Source: Sulfurimonas sp.
GTDB lineage: Bacteria > Campylobacterota > Campylobacteria > Campylobacterales > Sulfurimonadaceae
Assembly (NCBI GenBank): GCA_030949825.1
Contig: JAUZSC010000002.1
Coordinates: 1-64,000, forward strand
Reading direction: 5' to 3'
Length of the DNA: 64,000 bases
How positions within the stretch are numbered: position 1 is the first letter of the stretch; the number at the start of each line of letters is the position of its first letter. Of the stretch, positions 49,397 to 58,079 are shown one piece after another. The notes beneath the pieces are model-generated. The model ran no database searches and had not been told where the DNA came from. It saw nothing but the letters and a program-made list of their open reading frames with translations. Both the position numbers and the translations under genes were made by a program.

Positions 49397-50773
49397 ATGA
49401 AACAAAAAAATGAACTCCTCACAAAAGATATAAAAAAACTCATCATCCAAATAGCAATTCCTTCAAGTATTGGGATGTTTTTTAACACTATGTATAATGT
49501 TGTTGATACATTTTATATAGGTCAAATTTCCACTGCCGCCATTTCTGCACTCTCTTATAGTTTTATGGTATTTTTCTTACTGCTTTCGATTAGTTTTGGT
49601 TTATCTTCGGCAATAACTGCTTATGTTGGTGGAGCTCTTGGTAAACATAAAAAGCTCATGGCGCGCATCTATGTATCCAACGGAATAAGTTTATTTATTT
49701 TTATCTCCTTTTTTCTAAGCCTTGTAAGTTTTATTCTTTTAGAAAAAGTATTTATGCTTATGGGTGCAAAAGCGGAGGTGTTGCAATACGCACTCGACTA
49801 TACATATATTATCATTATCGGAATATTTCCAATGCTTTTAGGACTTGGAGCCAATGCGGTTTTAATAGCCCTAGGAGATACTAAAAGTTATAGAAATATT
49901 CTCATAATTGGATTTTTCTTAAATCTAATCCTCGACCCTCTATTTATATATGGCTATAGTTTTATACCTGCATTTGGTGTACAAGGCGTTGCTATTGCTA
50001 CTGTTTTGATTCAGTTTATAACTTTTGTATATATACTTCAGAAGCTTTATCAAACAGGACTTTTTAACCTAAGCTTATTTTTAAAAAAACTACCCAATTT
50101 TAAAGCCTATAAACACTTAGCAGTCCAAGCAATACCTTCAAGTTTAAATATGTTTTTGATGTCCTTTGGAAGTATTATCACCATTTATTTTGTATCGTTT
50201 TACGGTGTTAACGCAGTAGCAGCTTTTGGTATAGGCTATAGAGTCGAACAAATCATCTTGCTCCCGATGCTAGGATTAAATACCGCTGTTATGACGATAG
50301 TATCCAATAACTTCGGTGCAAAAAACTTTTCTAGAATACAAGAAGTAATCAGCAGATCTTTAAAGTACGGTTATATTATGAGTGCTATAGGAGTATTACT
50401 TATCGCTGTATTTGGAAAATATCTTATAATGATTTTTGACACTAATCCAGAGGTAGTCGATACTGCGTATATCTATATAATATTTGAGAGTTTTATCTTT
50501 TTTGCATTTATAACTCTTTTTATATCAAACTCAACACTTCAAGGGATTAAAGAACCATTTATATTACCTTATATAAGTTTTTATAGGCAGATATTTATGC
50601 CATTGATTTTCTTTTATCTTGTTGTTCATGTTTATGATTTAGACATCATTTATTTATGGGTGAGCATGCTAGTTATTATTTCGAGTGCGGCTCTTTATGT
50701 AAAAATATATACGAATAGAAGAGTTATTCTCTTAAGTGAGAATCGCTTTAAAGATCAGAGCAAAAGCCTTTGA
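49397..50773 (+). CDS. MATE-family multidrug/cation antiporter
   Basis: This 458-residue protein has twelve hydrophobic segments and the MATE start (IAIPSSIGMFFNTMYNVVDTFYIGQ) split over helix 1. The internal repeat carries a related AIPSSLNMFLMSFG segment at the start of the second half. Such proteins export cationic compounds using a Na+ or H+ gradient; the substrate is unknown. It follows the small membrane protein by 14 bp. Confidence 0.85.
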   Translation: MKQKNELLTKDIKKLIIQIAIPSSIGMFFNTMYNVVDTFYIGQISTAAISALSYSFMVFFLLLSISFGLSSAITAYVGGALGKHKKLMARIYVSNGISLFIFISFFLSLVSFILLEKVFMLMGAKAEVLQYALDYTYIIIIGIFPMLLGLGANAVLIALGDTKSYRNILIIGFFLNLILDPLFIYGYSFIPAFGVQGVAIATVLIQFITFVYILQKLYQTGLFNLSLFLKKLPNFKAYKHLAVQAIPSSLNMFLMSFGSIITIYFVSFYGVNAVAAFGIGYRVEQIILLPMLGLNTAVMTIVSNNFGAKNFSRIQEVISRSLKYGYIMSAIGVLLIAVFGKYLIMIFDTNPEVVDTAYIYIIFESFIFFAFITLFISNSTLQGIKEPFILPYISFYRQIFMPLIFFYLVVHVYDLDIIYLWVSMLVIISSAALYVKIYTNRRVILLSENRFKDQSKSL

Positions 50774-50988
50774 AAGAGCCATGAAAGTAATTTGATACCA
50801 AAATCCCGATATGTGAAAAGTATTTTTTTCAAAAAAGTAAAGACTAATACACTAAAAAATATAAATATCAATTGTCCAATTTCAATACCTATGTTAAAAT
50901 TGAATAAAGCTAATGGCAGTGGATATAATTTAGTTACAAATGTGTACTTCATTTGGACAACTAGCCTGACATCTACCGGTTTTGACAC
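50755..50988 (-). pseudogene. C-terminal remnant of a HupE/UreJ-like membrane protein
   Basis: A 77-codon frame (GTG start) contains YPLPLALFNFNIGIEIGQLI, closely resembling the final helices of HupE/UreJ-type proteins, where FNxGxExGQL is a hallmark. The usual first 100 or so residues are missing. It overlaps the end of the MATE gene by 19 bp and lies downstream of thioredoxin. I read it as a truncated leftover. Confidence 0.5.
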
Positions 50989-51003
50989 CTAAATTTATTT
51001 CTC

Positions 51004-51366
51004 TCATTCTTCATTGTTATTTAAAGCTTCACGCTCCTTATCCATATCAAGACACCTAACATGTGTAATAAGTTCATAAATCGCGGCATCTGTCAAAGTT
51101 CCTTCATGATTAATAACAATAATACCATCTCTCATAATCATTACAGTAGGAACTGAGATAACCCCATAATGTTTGGCGATAACAGACTGATCCTCTGTAT
51201 CAATTTTAGCAAAAACTACATCCGAGTAATACTCTGATGACTTTTCAAATATTGGGGCAAACTTTTGACAAGGTCCACACCATTGGGCCCAAAAGTTTAT
51301 TATCACGATTTCGTTATTATCCAGAACTTCATTAAAATTTTTAGTTGTTAAATCTATATAAGCCAT
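51004..51366 (-). CDS. thioredoxin-like protein
   Basis: The 120 residues form one thioredoxin fold with active site WAQWCGPCQKFAP and the cis-Pro loop VISVPTVMIM. The last 15 residues are acidic and helical (MDKEREALNNNEE), longer than classical TrxA. It is a cytoplasmic disulfide reductase. It follows the VWA gene by 51 bp on the same strand and may be read through from that cassette. Confidence 0.85.
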   Translation of the reverse strand: MAYIDLTTKNFNEVLDNNEIVIINFWAQWCGPCQKFAPIFEKSSEYYSDVVFAKIDTEDQSVIAKHYGVISVPTVMIMRDGIIVINHEGTLTDAAIYELITHVRCLDMDKEREALNNNEE

Positions 51367-51417
51367 AGTCTATCCTTTATTTTTAATCAGCGTATTATTT
51401 TACGCATTGTTTTCGTT

Positions 51418-52869
51418 TTACACACAAAACTTAATAACATGCATTTGCTGTTTTGGATATTGACTTACATCAAACAACAATCTACCTTTTTCCTCTACAA
51501 GCCAAATAACCTGTACTTTATTTGGAATTTTAACTTCTTTAAATTTTTTTTCTATATCTCCATCTGTAGCACATATTATCATATCAGGTATCTCGCGATT
51601 TGATTGCTCTAATAAGGCCTTAAAACCTGGTTCCATGATGGTTCCGCCACTACCTTGTCTCTTTATGAACTTATCTCGAACTCCAAATTTTTGTATATCT
51701 TTTATCTCAGCATCAACTTGCACGAGAGTAAGACTTTTAATAGAATATCTTCTCTGGATGGCTTGGATTTCAGACATCAAAAAGCTAAGAAGTCTGTCAT
51801 CAACAGAACCTGACACATCAAGTACGACGGCTAGTTTAGGTTGCTTTGTGTGGCTGTATCCATACAAGTCTAAATCATCTTGGAAAATGGGATGTTGTCT
51901 TGACTTATTTACTTCTCTGTAGCGTGTAGAATTATTGAAGGAGTTTCGCATCTTTTTGTTAAGTATCTTTTTCCAATCTTTGTGTGCGTTCTTTTTTTCA
52001 ATGTTACTGAGTACCCCAGTTGCAAGACCAGGTGTAAAACCTCTTGCAAAGTCTGTAGAATCATGTATCATTTCATTTAATGTGCTATCCATGAAAGAGT
52101 TAAATACATCATCATTAAGTTCCACGGCTTCTTGAAGCTGTTGACCATACTCATGGTTATCCATCTTACACTCACCATTTATTAAGGCTTCTAAGGTTTT
52201 ATCAGATAAAGATTTTGGCTCTGCATCTATCTCAGCATCAGAGCTATTATCTAAGTCATCGTTAGATGATTCATTATTGTCTTGTGCTTCTTCAAAAGAA
52301 CCTTCTTTTAAAGCTTCTTGTATTAGCTCTACATAATATTCAAACTCTCTCCCAACCTCATAAGTTTCGATTTGGTACTTTTGAAAAAGGGACTGATAAA
52401 AAAGTACTGCAATAGGCGAATCTTTATAGCTACCAGTACGAGGTAAGTCCTTAATATAAGGAACCTTTTTACATCCATTGATCACTATATCTTTTGCTGT
52501 TTGAATCACTTCTTTATTTATGCTCTTGTCGTAGTTTCCTCGAGCGAAGTGATGGTTAATTATATGTCCCGCACTATGTTTAAGTATGGCAATAATTTGG
52601 TCTTTATGGATGACTCCAAGTATCACTGGATTTACGACAATAACAAAATTTTTCCCATTAAAATAAACAGATGAAACAAATGATTCATCAAAGTGAAATT
52701 CATATTCACACCTGCTTAGAAAATTTGCATACCAAAGCAACTCATTTGTGTTAGTTGCTATCATAGAAATAATCATCTCTTTAAATACTGTTCTCCAACT
52801 TCTATCAGGGTTAGCAATGATAGACTCAATCGTTTTCATACTGTAGAGGTAGTCTTGATTACTGTTCAC
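51418..52869 (-). CDS. VWA / DUF2201-type protein, third gene of the MoxR cassette
   Basis: The 483 residues open with a metallopeptidase-like region at about 25-130 whose zinc motif has changed: ILKHSAGHIINHH (His98, Ser99, His102), where active relatives have HExxH. An acidic linker (195-220) follows, then a VWA-like domain with the MIDAS-type LDVSGSVDD (Asp351, Ser353, Ser355). MoxR ATPases typically remodel such VWA partners. It overlaps the ankyrin gene by 11 bp. Protease activity is unlikely as the Glu is missing. Confidence 0.78.
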   Translation of the reverse strand: MNSNQDYLYSMKTIESIIANPDRSWRTVFKEMIISMIATNTNELLWYANFLSRCEYEFHFDESFVSSVYFNGKNFVIVVNPVILGVIHKDQIIAILKHSAGHIINHHFARGNYDKSINKEVIQTAKDIVINGCKKVPYIKDLPRTGSYKDSPIAVLFYQSLFQKYQIETYEVGREFEYYVELIQEALKEGSFEEAQDNNESSNDDLDNSSDAEIDAEPKSLSDKTLEALINGECKMDNHEYGQQLQEAVELNDDVFNSFMDSTLNEMIHDSTDFARGFTPGLATGVLSNIEKKNAHKDWKKILNKKMRNSFNNSTRYREVNKSRQHPIFQDDLDLYGYSHTKQPKLAVVLDVSGSVDDRLLSFLMSEIQAIQRRYSIKSLTLVQVDAEIKDIQKFGVRDKFIKRQGSGGTIMEPGFKALLEQSNREIPDMIICATDGDIEKKFKEVKIPNKVQVIWLVEEKGRLLFDVSQYPKQQMHVIKFCV

Positions 52870-54325
52870 GGGATGCAGCCTCAGACATTTTTATAACATA
52901 AGGCAGTGTTGAAAACTCTGCAATTTTTTCTAAGACCTTTTCTTTTTCCTTACCTTCTCGCCTTGGGTAAACTTGCGTTGCTAAATAAATAGTATAGTTA
53001 AAGATATTTCTAATTTTTCTTCCCCACATATCAGAAAAGGAGGGATATTTTACCCTGTAGTCTAGTGGTAAGTTTCTTATACTGGTTATATCAAGACCTA
53101 ATTCTATAAGGTAGCTTATGCTTTCATAGGCATGGTGAGCATTCATTGCCTTATTTAGGTGCTCATTATACAAGCTGCTAAACTCTGTACCTGAAGCATG
53201 AAGATATTTTAGTATTTCTACATGATTTTCATTTATGATTTGAACAATAACATCAGTACCCAATAGGTCTAGATTAGCACCATTATTAACGGCTTGTCGT
53301 AAGTCTTTAAGATTGCCTTTAGTGGCAGAAACTTTCATTTTAGTAAAGTGTTGTGCTTGTATAGAAACACCTTTGTTGATAAAATGCTTTTGTAAGGATT
53401 CATTTTCATAGCTATAGGCTATTTCATAGGCATATTCTAAATCATCCATAGTCTTTAGTGCACTCAACACTTTAGTATAGTTAAAACATACTGCGTTTGC
53501 AATGATTAGCTTATTAAATATTATATTTGAATTTAAAATATATTCGATTATCTCGGAGTCAACATTTACATTTTTATAGTCTTGTGTTTTTGCGTAATAT
53601 CGACTGAGTACAGAATTAAGCGATTCATTTTTGTTTACCCCAATTAAAACCGAAAACTTCATCATGTTCAAATTATTAGTGTCTAATCCCATTCTAAACA
53701 AACGTGATTTGTCAGATTGATTCCAAGATTTAAATCCTTCTATAGCCTTGGGTCTTTCTAAATAATACTCAATGATAAATTGTAATAGATCATCTCTTTT
53801 ACTCTTTTTCTCCCCATGCGAGTTTATTGGAGATGAACCCATCCATTTACTTAAAATTTTGTTTGTATCCGCATGTATATTAAAACCATTTTCAATTAAC
53901 AATTGTAATATTTCTACACTAGCAATTGTTAAAATAGAATATACAAACAATGAAGCTGGTTTTACACCTTGCTTGATTGCTTGCTTTGCGAGGTCTAAAT
54001 CACCTATATTAATGGCGGCTAGAAGCATCCCTCTGAGAAGTTTTTCATCCTTACACGCTTCAAGGTTTGGAATTAAAATATGCAAATATTTTTTGTCTTT
54101 TTCTATGGCTTTTTGAAGCACATACTCTTTTATTGTAGCGTCAGACTCTAAGAGTAGATTAATAATTTGATGATTGCCTGAATGCACCGCTTTATCTAAG
54201 GCATTCTTAGGAAGGTGTATATTTAAGTTTACGTCAGCACCAAGAGCTAGCCACCGTTTGACCTCGTCAAAATTTCCATGCTCACACGCTTGCATGAGAT
54301 TTTCATGAAGGTAAGATGGTGTCAT
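52859..54325 (-). CDS. ankyrin-repeat protein, second gene of the MoxR cassette
   Basis: This 488-residue, almost wholly helical protein has recognisable ankyrin units, clearest near the start (ACEHGNFDEVKRWLALGADV; ALDKAVHSGNHQIINLLLES). More appear at about 330-400 (TKGNLKDLRQAVNNGANLDL; NHVEILKYLHASG). No enzyme domain is seen. It probably binds a partner or target for the MoxR/VWA pair. It starts one base after the MoxR gene and overlaps the VWA gene. Confidence 0.75.
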   Translation of the reverse strand: MTPSYLHENLMQACEHGNFDEVKRWLALGADVNLNIHLPKNALDKAVHSGNHQIINLLLESDATIKEYVLQKAIEKDKKYLHILIPNLEACKDEKLLRGMLLAAINIGDLDLAKQAIKQGVKPASLFVYSILTIASVEILQLLIENGFNIHADTNKILSKWMGSSPINSHGEKKSKRDDLLQFIIEYYLERPKAIEGFKSWNQSDKSRLFRMGLDTNNLNMMKFSVLIGVNKNESLNSVLSRYYAKTQDYKNVNVDSEIIEYILNSNIIFNKLIIANAVCFNYTKVLSALKTMDDLEYAYEIAYSYENESLQKHFINKGVSIQAQHFTKMKVSATKGNLKDLRQAVNNGANLDLLGTDVIVQIINENHVEILKYLHASGTEFSSLYNEHLNKAMNAHHAYESISYLIELGLDITSIRNLPLDYRVKYPSFSDMWGRKIRNIFNYTIYLATQVYPRREGKEKEKVLEKIAEFSTLPYVIKMSEAASREQ

Positions 54326-54326
54326 A

Positions 54327-55559
54327 TTATTGCCCTCGAAGGAGGTCTGCTACATAGGGGTTGGTTTTATTTATATGTTTCACTAAACCATTAGATAGTT
54401 TCTCATTGACACCTAAGCTATATTTTTCATCTACCTTATCTATAGAGGTTGAAGCCTGATTAATACCAATTTTTATTGACATAATGTGTTCCGCAGAACT
54501 TACATTAAGCATAATTGCAAATACATCATCGCTTACACTTTTAGCTTCAAGGGCGAAAAAGCAAGAGCTAAGAATATTCATCTGAGTTACGGGTTGAGCA
54601 CGATCCAATTGGGATTGTATTGATTCTATAAGTTCATTGTAATGAGAAGTATCATTCATTTGGTCTACTAAATATGCCTTGAAGTCTTTTTCTTTATGTA
54701 AGTGTAAAAAATCTGCAAGTTGCTTTTGAATTTTGCTGAAAACCAAAACTTTAGAGCTCTTAAGATAGTTAACAAGTTTAGGTGTAATGTCTCTACTAGA
54801 GAGGGTAGATAAAAGGCTTAGTAAGTTAGTATCACTTGTAGTATTTTTTTCATAAGAATACAGTAATCTAGAAATCATATCCCATCTTCTTGGATCCATT
54901 CCTGGATCACTCATATCATCTTCATTGCCTGCAAGTAAAAAGTCAGAACGATTATTATCAAGGTAGCTAATGATTAAGGGGTGAACCCTTTGTCTATTGT
55001 TTTTCTTATCGTGTATTAGAGCATAACTTTTTTTCCATGACTCAAGCGTAGCTGTAACCTTTACTATAGCCATGCGACTCAGCATTGCCTTATCAAGTGA
55101 TTCAACAAGGTAATTACCGTTATCTATGGGATTGCCAGCACAGACAATAAATAAAGACTCTGGTAATTTAATGCTATCGGAACCAAACTCTTTTTTAAGT
55201 ATTAGGTTCATTAAACTTTGAAGATTTTGTGGCTCAGCACGATTGAGCTCATCTATAAAAAGAAGCGTTTCTTTATTGTTTTTATCATTTTGAAGTATTG
55301 TTGATACCCAGTTAGGTATAGACTTCTTAAATACAGTAAATTTTTGATCATTAAAGCCTGCTACAATATCTGTTGAAACTGTCCTACCATAAAACTCTAT
55401 ATGATCTAAAGAAGCCACTCCCATAATGATACAATCCATTTCTTTTGACGCAGCATACTGCTCTATAATCGATGTCTTACCCATCCCAGACTCACCCTCT
55501 AAATAGGGGACAATTTGGGATTCTTTGTATATATCTAAATGTGAAAAATTAATGTTCAT
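54327..55559 (-). CDS. MoxR-type AAA+ ATPase, first gene of the cassette
   Basis: The 410 residues include Walker A EGESGMGKTS (about 21-30), Walker B LLFIDELNRAEP (99-110), sensor-1 Asn in CAGNP (143) and the arginine finger near MLSRMA (162). A helical lid and C-terminal region (to 410) follow. MoxR ATPases act as chaperone-like remodelers with VWA proteins. Its ATG is the very next base after the fba stop, so its ribosome site lies inside fba. Confidence 0.82.
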   Translation of the reverse strand: MNINFSHLDIYKESQIVPYLEGESGMGKTSIIEQYAASKEMDCIIMGVASLDHIEFYGRTVSTDIVAGFNDQKFTVFKKSIPNWVSTILQNDKNNKETLLFIDELNRAEPQNLQSLMNLILKKEFGSDSIKLPESLFIVCAGNPIDNGNYLVESLDKAMLSRMAIVKVTATLESWKKSYALIHDKKNNRQRVHPLIISYLDNNRSDFLLAGNEDDMSDPGMDPRRWDMISRLLYSYEKNTTSDTNLLSLLSTLSSRDITPKLVNYLKSSKVLVFSKIQKQLADFLHLHKEKDFKAYLVDQMNDTSHYNELIESIQSQLDRAQPVTQMNILSSCFFALEAKSVSDDVFAIMLNVSSAEHIMSIKIGINQASTSIDKVDEKYSLGVNEKLSNGLVKHINKTNPYVADLLRGQ

Positions 55560-56639
55560 CTAGTTTCTATCAAGCCCATTTAAATTCTGATACGCAACTT
55601 CCACACGAGAAACAAGTGTTTGCTGTCCAGCTCGTAACCATTTTCTAGGATCATAATATTTCTTATTTGGCTTTTCTTCACCATCAGGATTTCCTATTTG
55701 TGCTTGCATATAGTCTTTGTTTTTCTCATAGTAATCCTTTACACCTTCCCATGTAGCCCATTGTGTATCTGTGTCTATATTCATTTTGATAACACCATAA
55801 CCTATAGCTTCAGTTATCTCGCAGGGTTTAGAACCTGAACCACCGTGGAAAACAAAGTTTACTGGGTTTGGAAGTGTTTTAAATTTTTCTTCTATGTATT
55901 TTTGAGAATTATCTAAGATTTTTGGAGTTAGAGAAACATTCCCTGGTTTGTACACACCATGAACATTTCCAAATGAAGCAGCGATTGTAAAATGAGGAGA
56001 CACTGACATAAGTTCTTCATAAGCATATGCCACATCTTCAGGTTGTGTATAAAGAAGTGAATTATCCATATCTGTGTTGTCAACACCATCCTCTTCTCCG
56101 CCTGTACAACCGAGTTCTATTTCTATGCTCATGCCTATTTTTGCCATTCTTTTAAAGTAGGACTTACATGTAGCAATATTTTCTAAAAGCGATTCTTCTG
56201 AAAGGTCTAACATATGAGAAGAATAAAGAGGTTTCCCTTGTGACTCAAAATACGCTTCACCTGATTCTAAAAGTGCGTCGATCCAAGGAAGTAATTTTTT
56301 TGCTGCATGGTCCGTATGTAAAATAACAACTACACCGTAAGCTTCAGCCATCATATGTGTATGAATTGCACCTGAAACTGCCCCAATTATTGCTGCTTGC
56401 TCATTTTCATTTGACAAACCTTTACCCGCATAGTACGATGCTCCACCATTACTAAACTGGATAATTATCGGTGAGTTTACCTTCGCTGCTGCTTCTAAGA
56501 TAGCATTTACCGAATCTGTTCCAACAACATTTACAGCTGGAATTGCAAAACCTTCTTTTTTTGCATAATCATAAACCTTTTGAACATCATCTCCAAAAAT
56601 CACACCGGGGTTCACTATGTCTAAAATACCTTTGCTCAT
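55560..56639 (-). CDS. fbaA: class II fructose-bisphosphate aldolase
   Basis: This 359-residue zinc aldolase (class IIA) has its metal ligands in VILHTDHAAKK, the SHMLDLSEE loop, GCTGGEEDGVDNT, and the phosphate-binding HGGSGSKP and NIDTDTQWA. It makes or splits fructose 1,6-bisphosphate and is used in gluconeogenesis in autotrophs; the phosphofructokinase of this window acts at the next step. It is the leading gene of the string running into the MoxR cassette. Confidence 0.94.
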   Translation of the reverse strand: MSKGILDIVNPGVIFGDDVQKVYDYAKKEGFAIPAVNVVGTDSVNAILEAAAKVNSPIIIQFSNGGASYYAGKGLSNENEQAAIIGAVSGAIHTHMMAEAYGVVVILHTDHAAKKLLPWIDALLESGEAYFESQGKPLYSSHMLDLSEESLLENIATCKSYFKRMAKIGMSIEIELGCTGGEEDGVDNTDMDNSLLYTQPEDVAYAYEELMSVSPHFTIAASFGNVHGVYKPGNVSLTPKILDNSQKYIEEKFKTLPNPVNFVFHGGSGSKPCEITEAIGYGVIKMNIDTDTQWATWEGVKDYYEKNKDYMQAQIGNPDGEEKPNKKYYDPRKWLRAGQQTLVSRVEVAYQNLNGLDRN

Positions 56640-56737
56640 ATTACTTCCTAAAATATTAATTATGACATTATATTATAGGATTTATTTAAAAGAACTTTTT
56701 ATTATGATAAAATGTCTAAAAACATTGTGAAGAGAAA

Positions 56738-57391
56738 ATGAGCAAACAGATGAAAGCTGCACTTACTACAGATATAGTTCTTATAGATATTATTGGTTTT
56801 TCAAAACTAGCTTCGTATAAGCAACTAGAAATCATAAAATTCGTAACCGCCTCGTACAAAAGAATGATACAAAGTATGTTGCGCAATTCAAATACAACTA
56901 TAGATAAAATCATATTAGGTTTGGTTCCAACTGGTGATGGTTTTTTTTGTATTCTTAATCCAAGACTTCAAGGTTATGGTGCTATTTTAGGGCTTAGTTT
57001 CAAACACTTATCCCTAGAGATACTCGGAAAATTTAGCTACTTTGAAGGAATGAGAATCGCTGTTCATAATGGAGAAATATATAAGTTTAAAGACATATTA
57101 GGTCACAGTAACTTTATAGGAGATGGGCTTAATGATTGTGCTCGCTATTTAGAATTTAAAGACTACTCTCTTTCAACCGTGATGGTTTCAAATACAGCGT
57201 ATGATACTTTAAAGAATTTTTTGACAATTTACAAAGACTACAATACGCTCCTAAGTGAGCAAGGTTTTAAACACTCAGAACAATATATTTTTTACGATAA
57301 ACATGGTGGAGAAAAAAAAGGTACACTTATTTGGTTAAGAAAACCTGGAATAATTAATCCACCAAATATTAATTTTAATTCAATGTTATAA
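56738..57391 (+). CDS. class III nucleotide cyclase-like protein
   Basis: The 217 residues form a single cyclase homology domain. VLIDIIGFSKL holds the first metal Asp (17), LVPTGDGFFCI the second (67), and IGDGLNDCARYL the Asn132-x3-Arg136 pair that stabilises the transition state in class III cyclases. The base-selecting residues are not obvious, so the product (cAMP, cGMP or another cNMP) is unknown. It has no sensor or membrane domain. It is divergent from fba and first of three plus-strand genes with small gaps. Confidence 0.65.
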   Translation: MSKQMKAALTTDIVLIDIIGFSKLASYKQLEIIKFVTASYKRMIQSMLRNSNTTIDKIILGLVPTGDGFFCILNPRLQGYGAILGLSFKHLSLEILGKFSYFEGMRIAVHNGEIYKFKDILGHSNFIGDGLNDCARYLEFKDYSLSTVMVSNTAYDTLKNFLTIYKDYNTLLSEQGFKHSEQYIFYDKHGGEKKGTLIWLRKPGIINPPNINFNSML

Positions 57392-57407
57392 AAGCTAAGG
57401 AGACTCA

Positions 57408-58079
57408 ATGAGACTAAAAATAGATGAATACTGTAAAAATTTTAAGATGTCACGAGAAATGATCAACTCAAAATTACGCGCTAAAAAGTTGAACTATATT
57501 ATTGAGGATGGTATAACATACATAATAGTTACAAACAAGTCTTTAAGTACACCTAAAATAGAAGCAACACAAACAAAAGAAACTGCAAGTCCTGTAACTA
57601 CGCTCATAAAACCAAAAACAACGGTTGCAACAGTACTGGCACTCTACCAAAGAGAAAACCAACAACTCAAAGAAAAGATTATTCAACTCGAATCAAAAGT
57701 AGATAAACTCATCGATGATAAAGAGCAGATGCTTCGTGATGAGATGCAAAAGATTGAACAGGTTTACAGTGCAAAAGACGAGCAACTTAAAACAATTCTT
57801 GAACTTCTCAATACTAAATTAATGATGGACAACAACGCAGCACAAATTCATGAAACTCAAGCAATAAATAACAAAGAAATAGAAGAAGAACAGGCAGACC
57901 ATCAAGTTGTTGAACTCCGTACATATATAAAAACACTTGATTTAAAATCCTATCAAAGAAAAATAATTAAAAAACGCTTCTTGGCATCTTTTAAAAATGA
58001 TGTACGCATTATTCAGCAAAATGGCTTACTGTATCTTGATTTTTCTAAATACGATTACAGTGACTTACTGGAGTATTAA
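57408..58079 (+). CDS. HTH and coiled-coil protein, second gene of the cyclase trio
   Basis: The 223 residues start with a likely excisionase/MerR-like HTH (LKIDEYCKNFKMSREMINSK; then KKLNYIIEDGITYIIV, the kind of wing seen there). A long coiled coil (about 85-150) and a basic C-terminal module (KSYQRKIIKKRFLASFKND) follow. I infer DNA binding and self-association. The family was not recognised. It lies 17 bp after the cyclase-like gene and abuts the next start. Confidence 0.5.
   Translation: MRLKIDEYCKNFKMSREMINSKLRAKKLNYIIEDGITYIIVTNKSLSTPKIEATQTKETASPVTTLIKPKTTVATVLALYQRENQQLKEKIIQLESKVDKLIDDKEQMLRDEMQKIEQVYSAKDEQLKTILELLNTKLMMDNNAAQIHETQAINNKEIEEEQADHQVVELRTYIKTLDLKSYQRKIIKKRFLASFKNDVRIIQQNGLLYLDFSKYDYSDLLEY

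Noticed and set aside
50792-50992. 66-codon plus-strand frame after the MATE gene
   Set aside because: It is the mirror of the HupE/UreJ-like remnant, with no domain and no ribosome site.
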